DNA of 64,000 nucleotides from Cellulomonas alba (GTDB lineage: Bacteria > Actinomycetota > Actinomycetes > Actinomycetales > Cellulomonadaceae): NCBI RefSeq assembly GCF_030362835.1, contig NZ_JAUCGQ010000004.1:62001-126000 (forward strand), given 5' to 3'. The stretch's first letter is position 1. Each line of letters starts with the position of its first letter. Below are positions 16,303 through 24,864 of this stretch, in pieces. The notes beneath the pieces are model-generated. The model made no database searches and was not told where the DNA came from. It saw only the letters and a list, made by a program, of their open reading frames with translations. The position numbers and the translations under genes are program-made.

Positions 16303-16872
16303 TCAGCCCCAGCTGGGCGGGCGCTGCGTCGGGTCCGTCGGGCCGGGCTGCGCGCTGCCCGGGTAAGGCGGCTGCTGGCCGTACTGCGGCGGCTGGCCGT
16401 ACGCCGGTCCGCCGGCGGGCCACTCGGGTGCGGAGCCCTGAGCGCCGTACGGCGTCGTCGGAGCCGCTCCGTAGGGCGCCGTCGGGGTCGAGCCGTAGGC
16501 GCCCTGGCCGTACGGGTCGCCGTAGCCCGGCGCGGGCGGGCCGTAGGCGCCGGCGGTGTACGGGACGTCCCCGAACCGCGCCGGGGAGATCGACCGCCCG
16601 CCGGCGACCGCGGCCTGGAGCCGGAGCGCGCGCAGCTCGCGCTCCACCGGCCACTCCTTGGCGGCGAAGAGCACGAAGGCCACGAGGTTCGCGAGGGGCA
16701 CGAACACGATCAGCACCCACCAGCGGCTGTAGCCGGCCTTGCCGACGATGCGCGCGTACAGCCAGAGGGCGAGGCCGAGGATCACCACGTAGCCGATGAG
16801 CATGCCGATGAGGTACCCCGTGCCCTCGGCGGACGTGCAGGTCCCGTACGCGCAATCCGTGGCCGCGATCAT
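16303..16872 (-). CDS. Two-helix membrane protein with Tyr/Pro/Gly-rich tail
   Basis: 189 residues. Two membrane helices (about residues 20-40 and 49-68) bracket a loop RIVGKAGYSRWW, a pattern frequent in small actinobacterial membrane proteins of unknown function. The C-terminal half is a low-complexity YGPPAPGYGDPYGQGAYG-like tail rich in Tyr, Pro, Gln and Gly, typical of disordered scaffolding segments. ATG at 16872 has GAGGAGGGG directly upstream. Confidence 0.7.
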   Translation of the reverse strand: MIAATDCAYGTCTSAEGTGYLIGMLIGYVVILGLALWLYARIVGKAGYSRWWVLIVFVPLANLVAFVLFAAKEWPVERELRALRLQAAVAGGRSISPARFGDVPYTAGAYGPPAPGYGDPYGQGAYGSTPTAPYGAAPTTPYGAQGSAPEWPAGGPAYGQPPQYGQQPPYPGSAQPGPTDPTQRPPSWG

Positions 16873-16967
16873 GGCCCCTCCTCCTGTTCGGCGCACCACA
16901 CGGCGCACTCACCCATCGGCACCCGTGCCCGGCGACTTGACGCTCGGGCCGCTGCCGTCGCGGCGGC

Positions 16968-16994
16968 TGTCACAGATCGGCCGCGGGCGGTGTC
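16968..16994 (+). promoter_or_regulatory. Predicted ECF41-type sigma promoter (TGTCACA-N16-TGTC)
   Basis: TGTCACA at 16968-16974 is identical to the -35 motif known for ECF41 sigma factors. After 16 bases comes TGTC (16991-16994), one base from the ECF41 -10 motif CGTC. The expected start of transcription, about 17000, leaves room for the AGGAGGA ribosome-binding site of the gene at 17027. The ECF41 sigma gene itself is the next gene. Confidence 0.75.
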
Positions 16995-17026
16995 TGGATG
17001 TCGTCAGCACCCCACGAGGAGGAACG

Positions 17027-17617
17027 ATGACCACCAGCACCCGTGTCCCGCCCGCCGAGATCGACGGCCTGTACGGCGCGCTCGTCACGCGCATGAGCCG
17101 CAGGACGTTCGGCAAGGTGCCCGACGGGCTGGGCGTCCTGTGGCACCACAGGAAGGTCCTGAACTTCAGCTTCGGGCTCGGCCGGAAGGCGGCGAAGTGG
17201 CACGCGTGCGACGAGCAGCTCAAGACGTTCGCGTCGATGGCGGCCGCCGCGAGCATCGGCTGCGGGTTCTGCCTCGACCTCGGCTACTTCGCGGCGCACA
17301 CCAAGGGCCTCGACCTCGACAAGGCCCGCGAGGTCCCGCGCTGGCGCGAGTCCGACGTCTTCACGCCGCTCGAGCGTGACGTGCTGGAGTACGCCGAGGC
17401 CGTGACGGCCACGCCGCCGACGGTGACCGACGAGCTCTCGGCGCGGCTGCTGGACGCGCTCGGCGCGGCCGGCCTGGTCGAGCTCACGGCGACGATCGCG
17501 CTCGAGAACCTCTACTCGCGGACGAACAACCCGCTCGGCATCACGTCGGCGGAGTTCGCGGACTCGTGCGGCCTGCCGCCCCTCGCGCAGCCGAGCCGCG
17601 TAGCGTCGCGCGCATGA
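17027..17617 (+). CDS. Carboxymuconolactone-decarboxylase/AhpD-like protein (ECF41 partner)
   Basis: 196 residues of the AhpD/CMD all-helical fold. The redox or proton-relay site is GCGFCLDLGYFAAH (CxxC followed by His after ten residues), as in AhpD-like alkylhydroperoxidases. Families adjoining ECF41 sigma factors are characteristically CMD, oxidoreductase or epimerase proteins, which fits. Stop codon overlaps the sigma start (ATGA at 17614-17617). Likely transcribed from the ECF41-type promoter and possibly part of the signal that controls the sigma factor. Confidence 0.88.
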   Translation: MTTSTRVPPAEIDGLYGALVTRMSRRTFGKVPDGLGVLWHHRKVLNFSFGLGRKAAKWHACDEQLKTFASMAAAASIGCGFCLDLGYFAAHTKGLDLDKAREVPRWRESDVFTPLERDVLEYAEAVTATPPTVTDELSARLLDALGAAGLVELTATIALENLYSRTNNPLGITSAEFADSCGLPPLAQPSRVASRA

Positions 17618-18492
17618 CCGACGACCCGTTCGTCACCCACCGGCGCCTGCTGTTCACGGTCGCCTACGAGGTCCTCGGCTCGGCCACCGACGCCGAGGAC
17701 GTCGTGCAGGAGACGTGGCTCCGGTGGGCGGCGCTCGACGACGAGGCTCGCGCCGACGTGCGCGACCCGCGCGCGTACCTGGTGCGGATCGTGACGCGGC
17801 AGGCGCTGAACCGGCTGCGGACGCTCGCGCGCCGCCGCGAGGACTACGTCGGGGAGTGGCTGCCCGAGCCGCTGCTGGTCGCGGGCGACGTGGCGGACGA
17901 CGTCGCGCTCGCCGAGAGCGTGTCGTTCGCGATGCTGACGGTGCTCGAGACGCTCGAGCCCGTCGAGCGCGCCGTGTTCGTGCTCCGCGAGGTGTTCGAC
18001 ACCCCGTACGACGAGATCGCGGCCGCCGTCGACCGCTCGCCCGCGGCCGTCCGGCAGATCGCGCACCGGGCGCGCTCGCGCGTGGCGGAGCGGCGGCCGC
18101 GTCGTTCCGTGAGCCGGGCCGAGCAGGAGGCCGTCGTCGCACGGTTCATCGCGGCCGTCGAGGGCGGCGACATCCAGGCGCTGCTCGACCTGCTCGCGCC
18201 CGACGTCGTGGTGGTGTCGGACGGTGGCGGCATCGTGTCGGCGCTCCCGAGGCCGATCCGGGGCGCGGGGCGCGTCGCGGCGTTCCTGTCGATGCTGCGC
18301 GAGTACACGGACGACTTCGTCACGGTGCCGATGCGCGTCAACGGCGGCCCGGCGGTGCGCGTCGACATGGCGGGCGAGCTCAACACCGTCATGAGCCTGG
18401 TGGTCGCGGATGGTCGCATCGGTGCCATCTACGCCGTGCGGAACCCGCACAAGCTGGCGCGCGTGGACCAGGAGACGGCGCTCAGCCGCTGA
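17614..18492 (+). CDS. ECF41-family RNA polymerase sigma factor (SigJ-like)
   Basis: 292 residues: sigma region 2 (residues about 5-70, DAEDVVQETWLRW), region 4 (about 105-160, AMLTVLETLEPVERAVFVLREVF then IAAAVDRSPAAVRQIAHRAR) and a SnoaL-like C-terminal extension. ECF41 signature motifs are visible: WLPEPL in the linker, DGGG in the extension and NPHKL near the end. In this group the fused domain replaces a separate anti-sigma factor and both activates and inhibits. Translationally coupled to the CMD gene. Confidence 0.92.
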   Translation: MTDDPFVTHRRLLFTVAYEVLGSATDAEDVVQETWLRWAALDDEARADVRDPRAYLVRIVTRQALNRLRTLARRREDYVGEWLPEPLLVAGDVADDVALAESVSFAMLTVLETLEPVERAVFVLREVFDTPYDEIAAAVDRSPAAVRQIAHRARSRVAERRPRRSVSRAEQEAVVARFIAAVEGGDIQALLDLLAPDVVVVSDGGGIVSALPRPIRGAGRVAAFLSMLREYTDDFVTVPMRVNGGPAVRVDMAGELNTVMSLVVADGRIGAIYAVRNPHKLARVDQETALSR

Positions 18493-18516
18493 CGCCGCGC
18501 GGGGGAGCGGGTCCGA

Positions 18517-18556
18517 GTTGCCTCGACCCCTCGGCAACACGGCTGCCGGGAGGCAG
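18517..18556. other. Two small inverted repeats ahead of the redox-signalling operon
   Basis: GTTGCC (18517-18522)/GGCAAC (18533-18538) is a 6-bp stem that could end the sigma transcript. CTGCCGGGAGGCAG (18543-18556) is a perfect 5-base-arm palindrome 30 bases before the next start codon and could be an operator. Neither has supporting context beyond position. Confidence 0.35.
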
Positions 18557-18585
18557 AGTGGGCGCATGACGAGCCTCACCCGCGT

Positions 18586-20286
18586 GTGCCGCCCGTGACC
18601 GACGCGCCATCGGGGGCCTCGGCCCCGGCGGGTTCGCGGCCCGCGATGCTGACCGTCGACGACGACCCCGCGGTGTCCCGCGCCGTGGCCCGCGACCTGC
18701 GGCGGCGGTACGGCGAGGAGTTCCGGATCGTGCGCGCCGAGTCGGGCGCCGAGGCCCTCGACGCGCTGCGCGAGCTCAAGCTGCGCGGCGACCAGGTCGC
18801 GGTGCTGCTCGCGGACCACCGGATGCCGGGCATGACGGGCATCGAGTTCCTCGAGGCCGCGATGGACGTGTTCCCAGCGGCGCGGCGCATCCTGCTCACG
18901 GCGTACGCCGACACCGACGTCGCGATCGACGCGGTGAACGTCGTCGACCTCGACCACTACCTGCTCAAGCCGTGGCAGCCGCCCGAGGAGAAGTTCTACC
19001 CGGTGGTCGACGCGCAGCTCGACGCGTGGCGCGCGGTCGCGCCGGCCGCCGTGGCGGAGGCCAAGCTGGTGGGGCACCGCTGGTCGGCGCGCTCGACGCA
19101 GGTGCGCGAGTTCCTCGCGCGCAACCAGGTGCCCTACCGCTGGTTCGCGTCCGACAGCGCGGAGGGCGAGCGGCTGCTCGAGGCGGCGGGTGTCGGCGCC
19201 GACCGGGTGCCGGTGGTCGTGACGGCGGACGGTGAGGTGCTCGTCGGACCCGGCGACGCCGAGCTCGCGCAGCGCGTCGGGCTCCAGGTCGCGCCCACCG
19301 ACGACTTCTACGACCTGCTGGTCGTCGGCGGCGGTCCCGCGGGGCTCAGCGCCGCGGTCTACGGCGCGTCGGAGGGCCTGCGCACGGCGCTCGTCGAGCG
19401 CGTCGCGACGGGCGGGCAGGCGGGCCAGAGCTCGCGCATCGAGAACTACCTCGGGTTCCCCGACGGCCTCTCGGGCGCGCAGCTCACGGACCGCGCGCGC
19501 CGCCAGGCGGTGCGCTTCGGCGCCGAGATCGTGCTGGCGCAGGAGGCAGTCGAGCTCGAGGTGACGGGATCGTCGAAGACCGTGCGGTTCGCGGACGGCC
19601 GCGTGATCGGCGCGCACTGCGTGCTGCTGGCGAACGGCGTCGAGTACCGCGAGCTCGGCGCGCCGGGCTGCGCGGAGCTGACGGGTCGCGGCGTGTACTA
19701 CGGCTCGGCGCTCACGCAGGCCGCGGCATGCGAGGGCCAGGACGTCGTGGTCGTCGGCGGCGCGAACTCCGCCGGCCAGGCCGCGCTCTACCTCGTCCGC
19801 GGTGCGCGGTCGGTGACGATGCTCGTGCGCGGTGACTCCCTCGCGGCCGGGATGTCGCACTACCTCGTCGAGCAGATCGAGGCGCACCCGCGGATCACGG
19901 TGCGGACCGGCTCGCAGGTGGTCGCTGCCCGCGGGGACGACCACCTCGACGCCGTCGTGGTGCGGGACGCCGCCGGCGCCGAGGAGGTGCTGCCGACGAG
20001 CTGGGTGTTCGTCTTCATCGGCGCTCGCCCGCGCACCGACTGGCTCGACGGGATCGTGGCGCGCGACGACTTCGGGTTCGTGCTGGCCGGCCACGACCTG
20101 CTGGTCGACGGGCGCGGTCCCGCGGGGTGGGCGCTCGACCGGCCGCCGTACCACCTCGAGACCAGCACGCCCGGGGTGTTCGTCGCGGGCGACGTGCGCT
20201 CGCAGTCCGCCAAGCGCGTCGCCTCCGCCGTCGGCGAGGGCGCGATGGCCGTCATGCTCGTCCACCGCTACCTGGAGCAGCTGTGA
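18586..20286 (+). CDS. Fused response-regulator receiver and thioredoxin-reductase-like flavoprotein
   Basis: 566 residues in three parts. Receiver (about 20-145): acidic TVDDDP, phospho-acceptor Asp in LLADHRMPGM, Thr in LLTAYAD and Lys in YLLKPW are all present. A thioredoxin/glutaredoxin-like domain (about 160-235) has WSARS where CxxC would be. A TrxR-like domain (about 240-566) has FAD motif VVGGGPAGLSAAVYGASEG, NAD(P)H motif VVVGGANSAGQAALYL and GVFVAGDVRS. The redox CxxC of true TrxR is replaced by YYGSALTQAAAC, so disulphide reduction is doubtful. First gene of a coupled three-gene operon. Start GTG 18586 or GTG 18595; neither has a strong ribosome-binding site. Confidence 0.9.
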   Translation: MPPVTDAPSGASAPAGSRPAMLTVDDDPAVSRAVARDLRRRYGEEFRIVRAESGAEALDALRELKLRGDQVAVLLADHRMPGMTGIEFLEAAMDVFPAARRILLTAYADTDVAIDAVNVVDLDHYLLKPWQPPEEKFYPVVDAQLDAWRAVAPAAVAEAKLVGHRWSARSTQVREFLARNQVPYRWFASDSAEGERLLEAAGVGADRVPVVVTADGEVLVGPGDAELAQRVGLQVAPTDDFYDLLVVGGGPAGLSAAVYGASEGLRTALVERVATGGQAGQSSRIENYLGFPDGLSGAQLTDRARRQAVRFGAEIVLAQEAVELEVTGSSKTVRFADGRVIGAHCVLLANGVEYRELGAPGCAELTGRGVYYGSALTQAAACEGQDVVVVGGANSAGQAALYLVRGARSVTMLVRGDSLAAGMSHYLVEQIEAHPRITVRTGSQVVAARGDDHLDAVVVRDAAGAEEVLPTSWVFVFIGARPRTDWLDGIVARDDFGFVLAGHDLLVDGRGPAGWALDRPPYHLETSTPGVFVAGDVRSQSAKRVASAVGEGAMAVMLVHRYLEQL

Positions 20287-21716
20287 GCATCGAACCCTGC
20301 GACATCGACGAGCTCCGCACCCTCTTCCTGTTCGAGAAGCTGTCGGACCAGCAGCTCGTCTGGCTGTGCGAGCACGGGCACATCGAGTGGCGCGAGCCGG
20401 GCTGGCTGCACCGCGAGGGCGAGCCGGCGACGACGTTCTTCGTCATGCTGTCCGGCGAGGTCGCCGTGTACCGGCAGGTGGGCGGCGACGACATCGAGAT
20501 CAGCCGGACGTCGCAGCGCGGGGTCTACGCGGGTGCGTGGGGCGCGTTCCTCGGCGAGCGCGGCGGCGACACCTACTACAACTCGATCCGGGTGCTCCAG
20601 GGCGGTCGGTACTACGTGCTGCCCGCCGCGGACTTCGCGTGGCTGATGCAGGAGTGGTTCCCGATGCCGGTGCACCTGCTCGAGGGGCTGTTCCTCGGGC
20701 AGCGAAACGCGCAGTCCGTGATGGGCCAGCGCGAGCGGCTCGTCGCGCTGGGCTCGCTGTCGGCGGGCCTGACGCACGAGCTGAACAACCCGGCCGCCGC
20801 GGCGCAACGGGCCACCGCGACGCTGCGCGAGCGCGTCGCGGGCATGCGGAACAAGCTCGGGCACGTCGCGTCCGGCGCGTTCGACGGCGAGACGCTCGTC
20901 GCGCTCATCGACCTGCAGGACCGCGCGGTGTCGGCGCGGCGCGAGGCGCGCGGGACGAAGCCGCTGACGGCCATCGAGGAGAGCGACGCCGAGGAGCGCC
21001 TGGTCGACTGGTTCGAGGATCACGGCGTCAAGGGCGGCTGGGACCTCGCGTCGGCGTTCGTCGGGGCGCGGCTCGACGTGCCGTGGCTCGAGAAGGTGGC
21101 CGACCACGTCGGCGAGGGCGTGCTCGACGGCGCGATCCACTGGCTCGGGTACACGCTCGAGACCGAGGCGCTGATGGACGAGGTGCAGGACGCGACGACG
21201 CGCATCTCCGACCTGGTCGGCGCGGCGAAGCAGTACACCCAGCTGGGCCGCGCGCCGGACCAGACGGTCGACGTGCACACGCTGCTGGACTCGACGCTGA
21301 CCATGCTCGACGCGCGGCTCGCGGGCATCCGCGTGGTCCGCGACTACGACCGGACGCTCGAGCCTGTCCACGTCTACGGCGCCGAGCTCAACCAGGTCTG
21401 GACCAACCTGGTCGACAACGCGATCCAGGCGATGGACGGCGTGGGGACGCTCACGGTGACGACGCGGCGCGCGGGAGCGGGCATCGAGGTCGAGATCGCC
21501 GACACCGGCCCGGGCATCCCGCCCGACGTGATCGGGCGGATCTTCGAGCCGTTCTTCACCACGAAGCCCGTCGGCTCGGGCACGGGCCTCGGGCTCGACA
21601 TCTCGTGGCGGATCGTCGTCGGCAAGCACCACGGCGACCTCTCCGTCAGGTCCCAGCCGGGCGACACGCGGTTCGTCGTGCGCCTGCCCTTCGACGCGCT
21701 CCAGGAGGACGCATGA
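20283..21716 (+). CDS. Histidine kinase with N-terminal cyclic-nucleotide-binding-type sensor
   Basis: 477 residues, no membrane helix, hence cytosolic. Residues about 10-140 are a CAP_ED/cNMP-binding fold (REGEPATTFFVMLSGEVAVY). The kinase core follows: H-box LSAGLTHELNNPAAAA with the phospho-His, N-box NQVWTNLVDNAIQAM, G1 DTGPGIPPD, F-box FEPFFTTK and G2 GTGLGLDI. The GTGA overlap with the receiver-flavoprotein gene suggests that the receiver is the cognate phosphoacceptor. The cNMP pocket lacks an evident complete phosphate-binding cassette, so the ligand may not be cAMP. Confidence 0.92.
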   Translation: MSIEPCDIDELRTLFLFEKLSDQQLVWLCEHGHIEWREPGWLHREGEPATTFFVMLSGEVAVYRQVGGDDIEISRTSQRGVYAGAWGAFLGERGGDTYYNSIRVLQGGRYYVLPAADFAWLMQEWFPMPVHLLEGLFLGQRNAQSVMGQRERLVALGSLSAGLTHELNNPAAAAQRATATLRERVAGMRNKLGHVASGAFDGETLVALIDLQDRAVSARREARGTKPLTAIEESDAEERLVDWFEDHGVKGGWDLASAFVGARLDVPWLEKVADHVGEGVLDGAIHWLGYTLETEALMDEVQDATTRISDLVGAAKQYTQLGRAPDQTVDVHTLLDSTLTMLDARLAGIRVVRDYDRTLEPVHVYGAELNQVWTNLVDNAIQAMDGVGTLTVTTRRAGAGIEVEIADTGPGIPPDVIGRIFEPFFTTKPVGSGTGLGLDISWRIVVGKHHGDLSVRSQPGDTRFVVRLPFDALQEDA

Positions 21717-22051
21717 CGACGATCGACCCGCTCGCACCTCCGAGCGGCACGGGCTGCGCCGACTGCGACGCGACCGGTGGCTGGTGGCTGCACCTGCGTC
21801 GCTGCGCGACGTGCGGGCACGTCGGCTGCTGCGACAGCTCGCCGTCGCAGCACGCGACTGCCCACTGGCGCGAGCGCGGGCACCCGCTCGTCCGGTCCTT
21901 CGAGCCGGGTGAGGACTGGTGGTGGGACTACGACGCGGGCGAGTACGCGGAGGGGCCCGAGCTGGTGCCGCCGGCGAGCCGGCCGGTCGACCAGCCGAGC
22001 CCGGGGCCCGACGGGCGCGTGCCGGCCGACTGGCGGCGGCACCTGCACTGA
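21713..22051 (+). CDS. UBP-type zinc-finger protein
   Basis: 112 residues. Zinc ligands typical of the ZnF-UBP fold are visible: CADC near residue 15, CATCGHVGCCD near 31-41 and the His residues in SQHATAHWRERGHPLVRSF. In eukaryotes the fold binds ubiquitin C-termini; in bacteria it is found next to TrxR-like and kinase genes with unknown partner. Overlaps the kinase stop by ATGA at 21713-21716, so it is the third member of the redox-signalling operon. The acidic Trp-rich tail (EDWWWDYDAGEYAEG) is well preserved. Confidence 0.9.
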   Translation: MTTIDPLAPPSGTGCADCDATGGWWLHLRRCATCGHVGCCDSSPSQHATAHWRERGHPLVRSFEPGEDWWWDYDAGEYAEGPELVPPASRPVDQPSPGPDGRVPADWRRHLH

Positions 22052-22226
22052 GCCGGTCGCCGCCTCGGGGGACCCTGACCCGAAGATCGGGGTGTCACCC
22101 GAGGGACGGGCACCCCGCGTCGGGCTAGCGTCGGGGCTCGCCGGTCCCCACGGGCCGGCCAGGCTTCCCGACGAGGGGCCCCGCGGCCCGGTCGCGCCTC
22201 GTCGCCACCCGAACCCGAGGTGACCC

Positions 22227-23072
22227 GTGAGCGCCGTGCGACCCGTCCTCGACCCGACGTCCGGCCGGGCGGACGGGCGGCGCGTGACCTTCCAGCGGCT
22301 GCTGCGGTCGGAGCAGATCAAGCTCTGGAGCGTCCGTTCGACGCCGTGGGTCCTCGGCGTCACCGTGCTCACGATCGTGGGACTCACGGCGCTCTTCAGC
22401 GCGGTCGTGACCCACGATGCCGAGCGGGGACCGGATGCGCACGCCCTCGCCGTGCAGGCCTTCACGGCCGTGGCGCAGACGGCGCAGCTCGCCGTCGTCG
22501 TGATCGGCGCCCTGACGATCACCGGCGAGTACTCGACGGGCATGATCCGCACCAGCCTGACCGCGGCGCCTCGGCGGACGCCCGTGCTCTGGTCGAAGCT
22601 GCTGGTGCTGTTCGCGAACGTCCTCGTCGTGACGGCGGTCGGTGTCGCGCTCGCGCTGGGCGTCCAGGCGCTGATCGTCGACTCGCGTGGGTTCTCGGTC
22701 GACTTCTCCGACCCGGTCGTCCAGCGGATGGTCGTCGGGACGCCCCTCTACCTCGCGACCGTCGCGGCGCTCGCGTTCGCCGTCGGTGCGCTCCTGCGCA
22801 ACAGCGCGGCCGCCCTCGCGACCGTCCTCGGGCTGCTGCTCGTCGTGGAGAACCTGTTCTTCATCCCGTGGAAGCCGCTGTCGTACGTGCACCCGTTCCT
22901 GCCGTCGACGGCAGGGCTGAAGCTGACGTACAACGAGGTCACCATCGCGTCGCTCAACGACCAGATGCACGGCCCGGACCTCACCGCCTGGCAGGGGTAC
23001 GGCGTCCTCGTCGCCTGGGTCGCCGTGCTGCTCGGGTTCGCGCTGTGGCGGATGAAGAAGGCCGACGCCTGA
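22227..23072 (+). CDS. ABC-2-type permease without adjacent ATPase
   Basis: 281 residues with six predicted helices and the ABC-2 family patterns: a basic N-terminal segment LLRSEQIKLWSVRSTPWVLG, ITGEYSTGMIRTSLTAAPRR and KLLVLFANVLVV. Such permeases pair with a separate ATPase, commonly for antibiotic or lipid export. No ATPase gene is beside it on either side, so the partner is distant or the system is a remnant. GTG start with GAGGTGA upstream. Confidence 0.85.
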   Translation: MSAVRPVLDPTSGRADGRRVTFQRLLRSEQIKLWSVRSTPWVLGVTVLTIVGLTALFSAVVTHDAERGPDAHALAVQAFTAVAQTAQLAVVVIGALTITGEYSTGMIRTSLTAAPRRTPVLWSKLLVLFANVLVVTAVGVALALGVQALIVDSRGFSVDFSDPVVQRMVVGTPLYLATVAALAFAVGALLRNSAAALATVLGLLLVVENLFFIPWKPLSYVHPFLPSTAGLKLTYNEVTIASLNDQMHGPDLTAWQGYGVLVAWVAVLLGFALWRMKKADA

Positions 23073-23154
23073 GCGCGCGCGACCGAGCCCCGGGCCGTCA
23101 GCCTCCGGACGCGACTCCTGCGTCAGCAGGACCGCCGCTCGGCGCCGTCGGCCG

Positions 23155-24864
23155 TCACACCGCGCGGGCGCGCAGCGCGAGCGTGGGTGCGGTCACCGTC
23201 GCATCCGTGCGGGCAGTCACCACCAGGCCGCGCGTGAGGTACCCGCCGGTGTACGGGTCGGTGACGACGAGCTTGCGCTGGCCGGCCGTCAGGCCCTGCA
23301 CCGTGTACCGCCCGTCCAGTCCGGCCGTGGCGGACACGGTGTGGCCGCCGGAGGTCACCGAGACGACGGCCCACGCGACCGGTCGACCGTGCGCGTCGAC
23401 GACCTTGCCCGTGACCGCGGCGCCGGCGCGGAGCGTGAGCGCGGCCGTCGCCGGCGTGCCGGCGTGGACCGTGAACGCCTGGGTGGTCACGGCGTACGGG
23501 CTCTCGTCGACCGCATAGGCGACGACGGTGTAGCGGCCGGGCCGCAGCGAGAAGACGGCGCGGCCGTCCGAGCCCGTCCGGTCGGAGAACTCGGCCACGG
23601 TGCCGTACGAGTCGAGGACGTCGTACAGGACGTCGGCGTGGGCGCCGGCGGGCGTGCGCACGTCGAGCGTCGTGCTCGTCGACGGCGGGAGTCGCAGGGC
23701 ACCGGCGCTCGTGGTGCGCCCCGAGCGGACGGCGACCTTCGTCGACACGTTCGTGCCGCGCGCGACCACGCGGTAGGTACCGGAGCGCAGGCCGGTGAAG
23801 GTCGCCTTGTGAGTCGAGGCGCTCGTGTACTTCTGCATCACCTGCGTGCCGTGGGAGTCGAGCACGACGACGGGTGCGCGCTGCGAGGTCGCCACGCGGA
23901 TCGCGCCCGAGCCGGGCGCCCGGGGCACGAGCGTCTTGACGCCGACCGTGCTGCCTTGGCGGGCGGTGACCACCGCACCGGCGGACCGGTTCCCGGACCG
24001 GTAGACGGCGACCTTGACCTTGCCGCCCGCGAGGCCGGTCAGCGTGTAGTGGCCGCGCTTGTCGGTCGTGCCGAACGCCTCCCCGGTGCGGTCGAGGTTC
24101 GTCGCCGTCACCGTGACGCCGACGACCGGCGTGCCGTGCGTGTCCTTCACGTAGCCCGCGACGCGTGCGGCGCTGACGGCATGGATCGTCACCTGGCTCG
24201 TCTTCTCGTCGACCAGCGTCACCGTGCGGGCGTCCGGCCGGCGCACCGTGTCGCCGTACCAGGTCGCGAGGGTCGTGTCGGTCGCCTGCACGTACGGCGA
24301 GGCCGGTCCCGCGGCGACGTAGGCGAGGGTCGCGTCGCCGTGCGCGTCCGTGGTGGGCAGCTCGTCGTCCCAGCAGTCGATCGTGCCGCCCGAGACGTAC
24401 GTGGGCGCCTTCGCCAGCGGCTTGCCGCCGGCCGTGGCGTGGACCACCACCCTCGCACCGGGCACGAGCGTGGCGTCGATCCCCGTCGTGTCGGCGCCCG
24501 CCTCGACGGTCACGGCGTCGGGGCCGCTGCCCGAGGTCGCGGGGTCGTCCCAGTACCGCGCGTCAAACACGACGCAGGACACGAACCGCACCCACCACCG
24601 GCCGGGCGCGACGGGCAGCGAGTACGTGCCGTCGTCGTCGACGGCGGCCTGGACGACGTGCTCGCCGCTCGTGTCGCCCTCCGGGACCGCGACGACCTCG
24701 AGCTCGTAGTCGTCGAGCCCCTCGGCGACGCCCTTCAGCGTGACCGTCCCGGTGATGTGCTGGGCGACGGGGTCGGCAGCGCCCGCGGGGCTCGCGAGCA
24801 GCGGTGCGCCGAGCAGCAGCGCTGCGGTGAGAGCGGTCAGTCTGGCGGCCGTGCGGTGCGACAT
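23155..24864 (-). CDS. Secreted multi-repeat carboxypeptidase-regulatory-like protein, paralogue
   Basis: 569 residues. Signal peptide of about 29 residues (ALTAALLLGAPLLASPAGA) with cleavage near AGA-AD. The mature part is a series of Ig-like/prealbumin sandwiches (for example AVTGKVVDAHGRPVAWAVV and GHYTLTGLAGG). It shares the TWYGDTVRRPDARTVTL block with the protein at 12535-14439 (YYGNTVRRPDARSVTL), so the two are paralogues about 10 kb apart on opposite strands. No anchor or catalytic residues seen. AAGGGAC is the ribosome-binding site. Confidence 0.75.
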   Translation of the reverse strand: MSHRTAARLTALTAALLLGAPLLASPAGAADPVAQHITGTVTLKGVAEGLDDYELEVVAVPEGDTSGEHVVQAAVDDDGTYSLPVAPGRWWVRFVSCVVFDARYWDDPATSGSGPDAVTVEAGADTTGIDATLVPGARVVVHATAGGKPLAKAPTYVSGGTIDCWDDELPTTDAHGDATLAYVAAGPASPYVQATDTTLATWYGDTVRRPDARTVTLVDEKTSQVTIHAVSAARVAGYVKDTHGTPVVGVTVTATNLDRTGEAFGTTDKRGHYTLTGLAGGKVKVAVYRSGNRSAGAVVTARQGSTVGVKTLVPRAPGSGAIRVATSQRAPVVVLDSHGTQVMQKYTSASTHKATFTGLRSGTYRVVARGTNVSTKVAVRSGRTTSAGALRLPPSTSTTLDVRTPAGAHADVLYDVLDSYGTVAEFSDRTGSDGRAVFSLRPGRYTVVAYAVDESPYAVTTQAFTVHAGTPATAALTLRAGAAVTGKVVDAHGRPVAWAVVSVTSGGHTVSATAGLDGRYTVQGLTAGQRKLVVTDPYTGGYLTRGLVVTARTDATVTAPTLALRARAV

